64,000 nt of DNA, from NCBI GenBank assembly GCA_022225965.2, contig JAKJXP020000002.1:1-64000 (forward strand). Reading direction: 5' to 3'. Within the stretch, counting starts at the first letter, position 1. Every line of letters starts with the position of its first letter. Below, in pieces: positions 55,692 through 64,000 of this stretch. The notes beneath the pieces are model-generated. The model was not told where the DNA came from, did no database searches, and saw only the letters and a program-made list of their open reading frames with translations. The DNA is from Diatrype stigma. Its lineage: Eukaryota > Ascomycota > Sordariomycetes > Xylariales > Diatrypaceae. The position numbers and the translations under genes were made by a program.

Positions 55692-57356
55692 CTATTGATG
55701 ACGTTCAAAAGCAATATGCATATGTGTAACGTTTCCAACCTAGACTAAGGATGTTCAAATAAAAAACCGCCCATGGATTCGTGGCGGGAGATGAGTATCT
55801 TTTCAATTGGATTGATATTTGGCGAAGGATCCAAAGTTTGTAACTACTCGGAGGTAGGTCTGTTGTTGCTAGACGTGGCGGTTAGCTTGAGGTATGTAGG
55901 TACGGCATACCCTGGCAGCCCGGTACGTAGATCAAGTTGAGGGCCACGAATCCTGTTCGTCCAGCTCGAACTAAAGCTCGAGGGCTGCAATAAGGTTAAA
56001 GTTTGGTAGGCTTGGGTCAAGGACTCTAGACTCAGAAACAAGTCACGCGCGATAACACGAAGGCTGTGTAGTGCCGATGCTGCCTAACAGAAATACATAG
56101 CGGGTGCCATGCCTTCTTGCAAGTTGGCAAGTGCCAGGTAGGTACTATCTGAGACACGTGCTTCCCCTGCAAATGGAGGGGATTGATTGATTGTCGGGGA
56201 GGAGGTCACTACCTAGTTGGATATGCTTGGATTGACTATGTACTATCTTGCCTATATATGCCATTATAAACTCAGCCTTATCTCATTAAACTTTTGGACA
56301 CTTTTATATGCTGCTGCTAGACACAAAGTCTACCTCCCTAGTTCTTGTTAGTTCCCTCCTCATGATATCCAATATTCCGGATCGGGCGAGCAGGACCATC
56401 AGGGGTAGCTAGACGGCTAGGGTTCTAGGGTTCAGCCAGGAGTGTATGCACGCCTATGGGTCTGGCTAAGGCAGCACTTATGTACACAATCATCCTACCC
56501 GCATGGTTCCCCAGTGATACGTAGTGATGTTAGTACGATTCGTACACGAAAGGACAGAAACAAGGAAACCCTGATGGGACCGCCGGTTGTCCTGCGGCTC
56601 TCGGAGGAGAAGCGATATTAAGCGCAGCCCAAACCCCGGGACGTTGGAGTAGAATATACATACACGGCCCCCCTACGAAGTAGACTGTAGAGCCAGTGAA
56701 CCGGGTCTCTCCCCTTACATCGGTCAATTTGATTCATCGTCATAATTGTTTGTCCCACTCAAAGTAATACAATGCTTGGGTAGTAAGTCCTAAGCTATAC
56801 TTTGGCAGTGTCCATGATGGTATACCATACAGTGAAACAACAACATCTCTTGCACAGTAAGTATGTGTATTTTACCCAGGCTGCATAGCTCGGTGAAATG
56901 CAATTGCCTCGCAGCAGTAAAGTGGTCAACCGTCCCACTCATCATCCCACCGGACGGGATCAATTACCCCGCGCTTGCCCCACGTTAGCTCTCCTGTGAC
57001 GTCCCGAGGTCCTTAGCATTACACGATGCTACCTACCACTTTCACCATTCCCCTGTGCTATGAGGATAGAGGGTCTTGAGGGTTTACCAGTCAGAGCTAA
57101 ATAGCCTGAACTCGGTAAACCCCGGGGCTTCGTGTACAAATAATCGTGCTTCAAATATTTTGTTCAATTCTATACTCTTCTTATATGTACCTATCGCAAG
57201 TGTTTGACTGTTCCTGATTGCATTCCTGCATTTCATCATATTCATCCTGTACTACGTGCGACAGACGCTTGACTGCCTTCTTTTTCCCTCACCGATTGAT
57301 GCCCATACCGTCGTTCGCATTCCCCACGCCGTAGCATAAAGACAGCACGTATCAAC
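55692..57356. other. Gene-free stretch
   Basis: About 1.7 kb between divergent genes. Short open frames have no coding character; no repeat was recognised. Confidence 0.5.
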
Positions 57357-58542
57357 ATGGCCGACGAAGTCTCCTTCCTGCCCCTCGGCGCCATCATCCA
57401 GGCCTTCAAGGTGGGCGGTATCAACATCGTGCAGGGGTTCCCGACGCAGGCGCAGTACGTGGCGCACAACAGCCCGTACTTCGGGGAGACGATCGGGCGG
57501 GTGGCGAACCGCATCTCGGGGGCGCGGATCGCGTCGCTGAACTCGGGCAAGACCTACCCGCTGGCCGCCAACAACGGGCCCAACACCCTGCACGGCGGCC
57601 GCGTCGGCTGGGGCAAGCGCGTGTGGAACGGGCCGCGCCCGGTCGGCGTGAGGGCCCAGATCCCCGGGCTCCCGCCCTTCCGCAGCGGCGGCGAGACCGT
57701 CGAGTTCGCGCTGCGCAGCGAGGACGGCGACGAGGGCTTCCCCGGCGAGGTCGCCGTCAAGGTCTCCTATACCGTGGGCAAGATCCCCGTCGAGGGCGAG
57801 AGCGGCGAGAAGGAGGCCACGGTCCTCGCCATGGAGTACGAGGCCGAGCTCGTCGGCGGCGCTGAGGAGACCGTCATCAACATGACCAACCACTCGTACG
57901 TATCCGTCTTTCAAGAGAAAGCAGGGGGCAGACAAGAGGGCTTCAAGATAGCGTGGCCGCCTTGATTAAACATACTTCAGCACGTAGCTAGCTAGCTAAC
58001 CAACCGCGCTGCCCACCACGCACACACACACTTACAGGTACTTCAACCTCTCCGGCGACCCGACAATCGAAGGCACGACAGTGCAGCTCTGCTCCTCGCA
58101 CGCGCTTCCCGTCGACGACACCGCGATCCCGACCGGCGGGCCCGTGCCCTTCCCCGCCGTGGCAGCCGACACGCCGTTTACGCTCGGCGCGTCGGAGCCC
58201 GACATCGACCACTGCTTCGTCGTGGACCCGTCCTCGTCCTCAGCCGTGCCGATCGACACGCGCGAGCGGCCCCTGACGCGGCTCGTGGCGGCCCACCACC
58301 CGGGCAGCGGCGTGCGGCTCGAGGTGCTGAGCACGGAGCCGGCCTTCCAGTTCTACACGGGCCGGTTCATCGACGTGCCGGCCGTCGAGGGCGCGCCGGC
58401 CCGCGGCAAGCGCAGCGCCTTCTGCGTCGAGCCCAGCCGCTTCGTGAACGCCGCCAACGAGGACAGGTGGAAGAGCCAGGTGCTGCTGCGGAAGGGGGAG
58501 AAGTACGGCGCGAGGACTGTGTATAAGGCGTGGAAGGAGTAA
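57357..58542 (+). CDS. Aldose 1-epimerase (galactose mutarotase family)
   Basis: Exons 57357-57895 and 58038-58542 encode 347 aa, typical of the GALM family; the intron splits the serine codon of NHSYFNL. Catalytic residues are visible: the first His in NTLHGGRVGW, the second in INMTNHS followed by YFNLSG, and the general-base Glu in CVEPSRFVNA. YFGETIGRVANRISGARI and FQFYTGRFID are family motifs. The enzyme interconverts alpha and beta anomers of aldohexoses in the cytosol. No signal peptide and no neighbouring galactose genes are present. The coding sequence is strongly GC-biased. Confidence 0.92.
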
Positions 58543-58872
58543 TGGATACGTTCGAGGTTGGAAGTTGGGTAGAACAAGCAAAGCGTGTGTACCTATGGGC
58601 TTGCGTTATCCAGATCTAGGTAATTCGTCACTAAATGGGTTTCGCATGCCAATTGCAGTCGCTAGGTATCGACCATATTCAGGGCGACTACACATTGTTC
58701 TACTACCCTATAGCAATTCTCCAGCCGCAGCATCCAGATTTTTGCTCGAGTATTCAAGTTTATTGAATCGCAGTCACTTTTATCAGGATATCAGTCGATG
58801 ATTTATTTACACATATCATTCAACGACATCTCTTTGTTGACTACTTACCCAAGTAACCCTCCACCCTCTCCC
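58543..58872. other. Short gene-free stretch between convergent genes
   Basis: 330 bp between the 3' ends of the aldose epimerase (+) and DNA ligase I (-); nothing was recognised. Confidence 0.5.
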
Positions 58873-61800
58873 TCACTCCTCCTCACCCCTTTCCACCCTC
58901 CCTTCTTCACCCTCCACACCCCCCGCCGTGCTCTTCACCACCTCCTGCTTGCGCCACAGCCCGGCCAGGAAGGCGCAGGAGCTCGCCTCCTCGACGCCCT
59001 TGTCGTCGCGGCGGCGCAGGAAGCGCGGGAACCGCAGGCTCAGGCCCCGGCTGCGGTCGGCGCTGGCGAGCCCGAGCGCCGCCGTGTACGTCGGCGACAG
59101 CGTGACGTCGGCGAACGCCACCTCCCACACCTCGCGGGGCTCGAACCAGACGTCCGGCTGCGGCGCCCCCGCCGGGTACTCGACGAAGCTGGGCTGCGTC
59201 CGGCGCGTGTTCTTGTACCTGTCGTCGTCGTCGTCTTCATTGTTTTCTCCGGAACCGCGGCCTTCATCGTCATCATCATCTTCATCCTTCTGCCCCTCTT
59301 CCTCCCCTTCCCCTCCAGCATTGCCCACCTCGACTGCCTCCCCAGACCCGTCATCGTAGAACCTCCGCATCTCCTTGTAGAAGGCGTCCGTGAAGCCCGA
59401 TATGCACTTGCAGACGGCCTCGAGCGCGCCCGTCTCGTCGTTGCGCGCGGCGAGCAGCACCGGCGACCACCACCTCGCCTTGCGGCCCTGCCCGTGCCAG
59501 GCCGCGACGGGCACCAGGTCCAGCGTGTCGAACGAGGCGCTGTAGTCCTTCTTCACCTTGAGCCAGGAGTCGAGCCGCTTGTCCGGCTCGTACGTCGCTA
59601 GCAGGGGCTTCCGGCGCGACGATGAGGATGGAAACTTCTTCTTATCGTCATCATTGCCAGCACCAACGCCACCGCCGTCGGTGCCTGTCTTCACTTTGCC
59701 TTTTGATTTGCCCCTGCCTTTCTTTCGTTTCGTCGGAAGGGTCAACGCTTCGCTATTCTCCACGACTTCGTCATCCTCGGCCCCTTCTCCTTCTCCTCCC
59801 TCGTGACCTTGCGCCGCCGGGTCGGGCAGCTCTGCCGCGGCCAGGTTATCGAGGATCTTGACCATGATGCCCTCGCACTTGGCATCGGTGGCCTTCTTGA
59901 AGAAGGCTAGCACGGCCTCGGAGTCCAGGGACGTGGCGTCGAGGCTCTCGACCCAGGTGAAGTGGTGAGGGACCTCGACGAACAGGGACCGGAGCAGCTC
60001 GCGGCGCTCGCGGAGCGGGCGGTCGAGCAGCGGCTGGCCGTTGAGGTGCATGAGGTCGAAGGCGAACAGGCAGACGTCGACGGTGATGCTGTCGATGGCC
60101 ACGTCCTTGCGGGCGCGGTTCGTCAGCGCCTGGAATGTCTTCAGCGCCCCCGTCCGCCGGTCCACCGCCACCACCTCGCCCTCCATTATGAAGCTGCTTA
60201 CGCCCTCGCCCCGGATTCTCGGTACTAGCTCCACCTGTAGGGGGTTTCATTCGTATTTGGTAAGCTTTATCTTGCATGTGTGGCTAGCAATGCACGAGAA
60301 AGAGGAAAAGAGCAAAGCGTAGGGTTCTTCCTTACCAGGTCAGGGTACTTGTCCGTCATCAGTTCCAGGTGCCGCGAAAAGATGGACACCTTGCCCGCCT
60401 CGTCGCAGTGGACCTGCGCGCGCTGGCCATCGTACTTGAACTCGCAGGCGAAATCGCGGCCTTGCAGCTTCGTCAGCATCTCGGACAGGTCGCGCGTGAT
60501 GCTGCCCAGCATCGGGCGGAGCGGGATGTGCAGCGTCAGGCCGCAGCGGAGCAGCAGCTCGTCGCAGACGCCGATCTCGAGCATGACGGGGACGAGGTCG
60601 TTGTAGTTCGGCCGCCGCGCGAAGCAGGCCTTGACGATCTCCTCGGCCCGCGCCCAGACCTCGGCGAGCTCCTCCTTCTTCAGGGCCCTGAGCTCCGCGA
60701 CGGCCTTTATGGGGTACAACTCGGCGCCGTCCGGCGGGCGCGAGAGCAGGAAGGCGCGCGACAGGGCGATCAGCATGGTGGTCTTGACGGCGCCTATGCG
60801 CAGGTGCTGGCACAGCGTGCGTACCACGTAGCGGCTCTCCTCACCGCCCCGGGCATCCTGCAGCAGGCGGTCGACGATGCGCTGCTTCGCCTCGCCGCTG
60901 CCGTGGCCCTGGCTGTTGGCGATCTTGACCAGCGACTGGTAGACGCCCCGGATGGTCAGGGGCTTGGGCTTCCGGAGCGTGAAGCTCTGCTTCTTCTTCG
61001 CCTCGAAGGCGACGTCCCCCGCGTCGCCGTGCTTGTCGAAGAGCGCCTTGAGCGAGCGGTTGTCGAGCCCGCAGGCCTGCTTCAGCGCCTTGGATATCGC
61101 CGAGCCGCCCAGCCCCAGCTCCAGCGAGATATATGGCGGCGAGATGGAATTCGTCGCGAGCCACACCTGCACGTGGGTAAAATTAGCTTACAGGCATCCA
61201 GGGGTTATATCAAATGATTAGACGGGCAGGCTAGCTGACAGCGGGAAGTAAACTGTCCGGGTCTCCCTCAATGAGCACCCTGACAAGATTGACCAAGGTA
61301 TCAACGATCTTGATCCGACTCGCCGTGCTATTCACCAGGACGAAGCAGCGCGTCAACAGCGCGTACGTGGCATGCCCGCCATCGCTTGCCCAGTGCTCTT
61401 TCAACTGCGGTATGTATCTAGAGGGCTCGAAGGTGAGCGGGCTCTCATCAAAGGGGATAGACTCCGTGACTGTATCCGTAGTCGCTGCCACGGATTGCAA
61501 GGACAGGGTCCCTTTTCCTTTGTTGTCCGTGCCTACGGACGTTGGCTTGTGCGACAGTGGCTCTGGTTGCTTGGCGCCTGCACCGTATGGATCACCATTA
61601 TCAGGAACACCTTGTGCTGTTGATACCGACGGGGCATTATATTCATGCGATCCTGATCCTGCACCTGAACCTGTAGCGCCATCTTGCCTCCTTCCGTTCG
61701 TAGCCTCCGCCGCCTCCGCCGCTTCTTGGTCCCACTCGGCCTGGAGTTTCCTCGCTAGTTCCTCGTCCGTCAACTCCCGATCGGCGCTGCTACCGCCATT

Positions 61801-62019
61801 GCCGCCGTTCCCGCCACTTCTGCCATCCGAGGATGCAGTCGCATTTGCGTCGGTTTTCTTCTGTTTAGAGAAGAAATACTCCAGACCGCGGGAAGGCAAA
61901 GCGGTTGATTTGGAGCCGTCATTTAGCTTCCGCTTTTTCGAAGGGCTCGCCATGGTCCCTTTCGCAGAGATCCGAGGAATAGCAACAGCGTTGTTTTCGT
62001 AATTAGTTTCCTCAGACAC
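58873..62019 (-). CDS. CDC9: ATP-dependent DNA ligase I (Cdc9/Cdc17)
   Basis: Exons 62019-61240, 61166-60336 and 60234-58873 encode 990 aa. It seals nicks between Okazaki fragments and in excision repair. N-terminus: basic PSKKRKLNDG (nuclear signal) and a PCNA-binding-like GLEYFFSKQKK (about 46-56), then a disordered region. DNA-binding domain: LATNSISPPYISLELGLGGS. Adenylation domain: active-site Lys about 504 in EFKYDGQRAQ, with downstream MEGEVVAVDR, FDLMHLNG, CEGIMVK and WLKVKKDY (motif V). OB-fold: KCISGFTDAFY and EVWEVAFADVTLSP. Two low-complexity insertions break the core: a Gly/Lys-rich one of about 70 residues between CEGIMVK and WLKVKKDY, and a very acidic one in the OB-fold. Donor of intron 1 is GTCAGC, not a typical form. 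Confidence 0.93.
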
Positions 62020-62608
62020 TGCTCCGAATGATTACGGGTATTCGGAACATTTTCTTGTTCGAATAACTACTTTGTAGGAAAGCGCGTTCACTCCTCAATC
62101 GCGTCTTTGCGAGCACAAAGGTTGATGATGTCAGCCCGAGGCCGTGACAAGGTTATCACTGACTTACCTGTGAATTGTTTTACAAGCTATTATGCATATA
62201 CGTGGGAAATGCAACAATTGAACCTCCTCGATGACTAACATTTTTTACCTCCCTTGTTTAGGGGGTTCCCTGAAAAGGGGTAAGAGGGCGAACAATTGCA
62301 AGGCGAGAAAACACCGTAATCACTATAACGATAACTTTCAACAAATGCTTGTAGTTCCAAGACAATAAGTGTTAAAGCAACAAATAGCAAGCCCTCGTCT
62401 ATACACATGGGAGCCTGGCTTGCATGAGAGGCTGATATCTATTATCAGCCTCAATTTGACAATTTCAGGTACCATCAACCTGGTCCAGACATCAACATTC
62501 TGGACACATAACAATGCAGTCCAGATCTGACCACCCAAAATCTAATGCATATCAACCCGCAGGGCCCATCAACCACACCTCCTACTCAAGCATTACTGTT
62601 ATGCCCGG
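62020..62608. other. Promoter region of DNA ligase I and 3' end of the viperin-like gene
   Basis: 589 bp. A CGCG-cored site lies at 62098-62106; no gene is seen. Confidence 0.5.
62098..62106 (-). promoter_or_regulatory. MBF-type site shared with POL2
   Basis: ATCGCGTCT on the + strand, i.e. AGACGCGAT reading toward DNA ligase I, about 80 bp upstream of its ATG. The identical 9-mer is at 52873-52881 upstream of POL2. A second CGCG core (AGCGCGTT) lies at about 62081-62088. Confidence 0.45.
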
Positions 62609-63679
62609 TCACCATTCCAGCTCCTTCTTGCCACCATCACCGCCACAGCCACCACTCTGCGGCATATCGGATCTTCGCCAATCGTAAACACCGCCTCGTT
62701 CCACAAACGATTTCTTGTCCCACACAACCTGTTTCATAGCTTCCTTAACGCCGACTTGCAAGATCGACTCGCTCTTCGTCATCATACCTTCGCCCTTGTC
62801 TAGAAAACACATGTACTCATCTAGAAGCAGGTAGCTGCTCGCCATGGACTGGTTGTCCTCCGGGACACAGCACGGGATGTGCTTATGCCGGCTGAGGAAC
62901 GTTTGCCACTGTGCATCGGTCACCAGGAAGTTCCTCGCGTCCCGCTTTCTGGTCGCGTCGTCGTTCTCGCCAGCCACGATGAGGCACTGGAATACCTTCC
63001 ACCGGAACGGCGCCAGCTGCTCGATGTTGGCGACCATATCCTCATCCCAGTTGTGCGCGTTGACGACGGTGTTCAACTTGAACTTAATCCCGTACTGTTG
63101 GCACCACTCCGCGATGGCGAACAGACGAACCACGTTACCCCCATCGTCGCCGCGACCAATCTTCTTGTTCGTCTCCGGGTTGAACGAGTCGCAGGACACG
63201 GCCAGGATGTCCAGCCACTGGCCGTTGTCGCGCAACCAAGTTTCCTTGATCTTGCTGCCGTTGCTCACGATGCTGATGCTCTCGACGCCGAGCTCCTCCT
63301 TGCAATAGCTCAGTAGTTCGGAGAGGAGACGGGGGTACAGAAAGGGCTCTCCGCCGGCAATGTTGAGCTTGCGCATGCCGGCCTCCTTCAGCAGCCGCAG
63401 ACCACGCTTCGCCTCATCGATGGGGAGGACGTAGGAAGAGGTCTCGGTGTGGAAGCAGAAGCCGCACGTGTAGTTGCATTTCCGAGATGGGAAGTAGTTC
63501 ACGGAAACCGGGGCGTCCGGTTCTTTTACTTTGGCTGGATCCCCAGGCAGAGGCTTGTTGATGGCGCTCAGCTTGAAGCGTTTCTTGATTTCATCGGACG
63601 TGGAAATAGCGTAGAGAGCAATGCTGATGAGAAGTAGGGCAACCAGTAGATTGGCCGGGAGAGATGCGATGATAGCCAT
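62609..63679 (-). CDS. Viperin-like radical SAM enzyme (RSAD2 family)
   Basis: 356 aa, single exon. Residues 8-25 are a hydrophobic anchor (PANLLVALLLISIALYAI). The radical SAM cluster motif is C68-x3-C72-x2-C75 in RKCNYTCGFCFHTET, preceded by VSVNYFP. GGEP is at 109-112 (LNIAGGEPFLYPRLL), followed by SIVSNGSKIKETW, LDILAVSCDSF, KIGRGDDGGNVV, IKFKLNTVVNAHN, RWKVFQCLIVAGEN and YLLLDEYMCFLD. These blocks match viperin, which converts CTP to the chain terminator ddhCTP. The C-terminal part keeps SILQVGVKEA and FVERGGVYDW, and the last residue is Trp, as in viperins. A Gly-rich stretch (SGGCGGDGG) precedes the end. Viperin is an antiviral factor in animals and prokaryotes; a role against fungal viruses is inference. 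Confidence 0.9.
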   Translation of the reverse strand: MAIIASLPANLLVALLLISIALYAISTSDEIKKRFKLSAINKPLPGDPAKVKEPDAPVSVNYFPSRKCNYTCGFCFHTETSSYVLPIDEAKRGLRLLKEAGMRKLNIAGGEPFLYPRLLSELLSYCKEELGVESISIVSNGSKIKETWLRDNGQWLDILAVSCDSFNPETNKKIGRGDDGGNVVRLFAIAEWCQQYGIKFKLNTVVNAHNWDEDMVANIEQLAPFRWKVFQCLIVAGENDDATRKRDARNFLVTDAQWQTFLSRHKHIPCCVPEDNQSMASSYLLLDEYMCFLDKGEGMMTKSESILQVGVKEAMKQVVWDKKSFVERGGVYDWRRSDMPQSGGCGGDGGKKELEW

Positions 63680-64000
63680 GGCTGAGCACGAAGGACGCCC
63701 CGAATTTACGTCGGAAATGCCCTAAACAATAGTGTCCGAATAGTGCCAAGGGTGTTGACTCGGGGCCTCAGGCCTTCAGCAAGGCATGGAAAGGCTGGAA
63801 AGGCAGGGAATGGAAAGAGGGGAAGGTCAGCGATCTTCACTGACAACTGACAACATACAAGTTGGATATACAAGTTGGATATAAGGAAGTAGGCAACCGG
63901 GCAACTTGGAAATGCTCAAGATCTGATTGGTTTAGATAGGCTGGTACCTGAATGCTAATTAACGTGCACGCACCCACGGCAATCTTGACGGTATACGAAG
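63680..64000. other. Upstream region of the viperin-like gene
   Basis: 321 bp to the window edge. It contains a short direct repeat ACAAGTTGGATATA (about 63856-63882); no gene is seen. Confidence 0.4.

Overview
This window comes from the nuclear genome of a filamentous ascomycete (Pezizomycotina, most likely Sordariomycetes). The evidence is short GT-AG introns with CTRAC-type branch points, GC-rich coding exons, a frequency (frq) clock gene, a DUF3602-like small protein, and an AT-rich block with the decay pattern of repeat-induced point mutation (RIP). The species cannot be named from the sequence alone.

Layout. Positions 1-4000 form an AT-rich island: a RIP-destroyed Ty1/copia retrotransposon on the + strand, whose integrase, reverse transcriptase and RNase H motifs can still be read. 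A 591-bp miniature LTR element (1544-2134), itself not AT-rich, is inserted in it. After a repeat-rich transition come: an arginyl-tRNA synthetase-like gene with degenerate signature motifs (4675-6686, -); a seven-exon gene with a CorA-like C-terminus (7781-9946, +); an unrecognised GC-rich gene (10423-11328, -); a Ymc1-type mitochondrial carrier (12343-13927, +); a Tip20/RINT1 vesicle tether (14441-17049, -); a small unknown ORF (18224-18673, +); a two-exon DUF3602-like gene (19447-19796, +); a probable gene relic (20037-20480, -); a nine-exon allantoate-permease-family transporter (21085-23628, -); COG3 (25086-27675, -); an Fmp25/RCC1-like mitochondrial protein (28463-30259, +); an atypical SDR/epimerase (31337-32374, +); frq (35548-38565, +) behind a 3.2-kb gene-free region; a secreted class 3 lipase (41032-42187, +); a 602-bp hAT-like MITE (42611-43212); a secreted phospholipase A2 (44105-44650, +); DNA polymerase epsilon POL2 (45374-52462, -); COX20 (53159-53936, +); a basic, probably nuclear unknown protein (54402-55517, -); aldose 1-epimerase (57357-58542, +); DNA ligase I (58873-62019, -); and a viperin-like radical SAM enzyme (62609-63679, -).

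How genes relate. This is mostly ordinary core genome. Replication is represented by POL2 and DNA ligase I, whose upstream regions share a 9-bp CGCG-cored site of the MBF type. Golgi-ER tethering is represented by Tip20/RINT1 and COG3. Mitochondrial functions are the carrier, Fmp25 and Cox20. Secreted lipid hydrolases are the lipase and the PLA2. No metabolite cluster, rRNA, tRNA or CRISPR array was recognised. The items most worth following up are the viperin homologue, the ArgRS-like protein, the miniature LTR element, the MITE, and the GATC/CGAT-rich stretch upstream of frq. Multi-exon models were joined by hand; every joined model keeps reading frame across all junctions.
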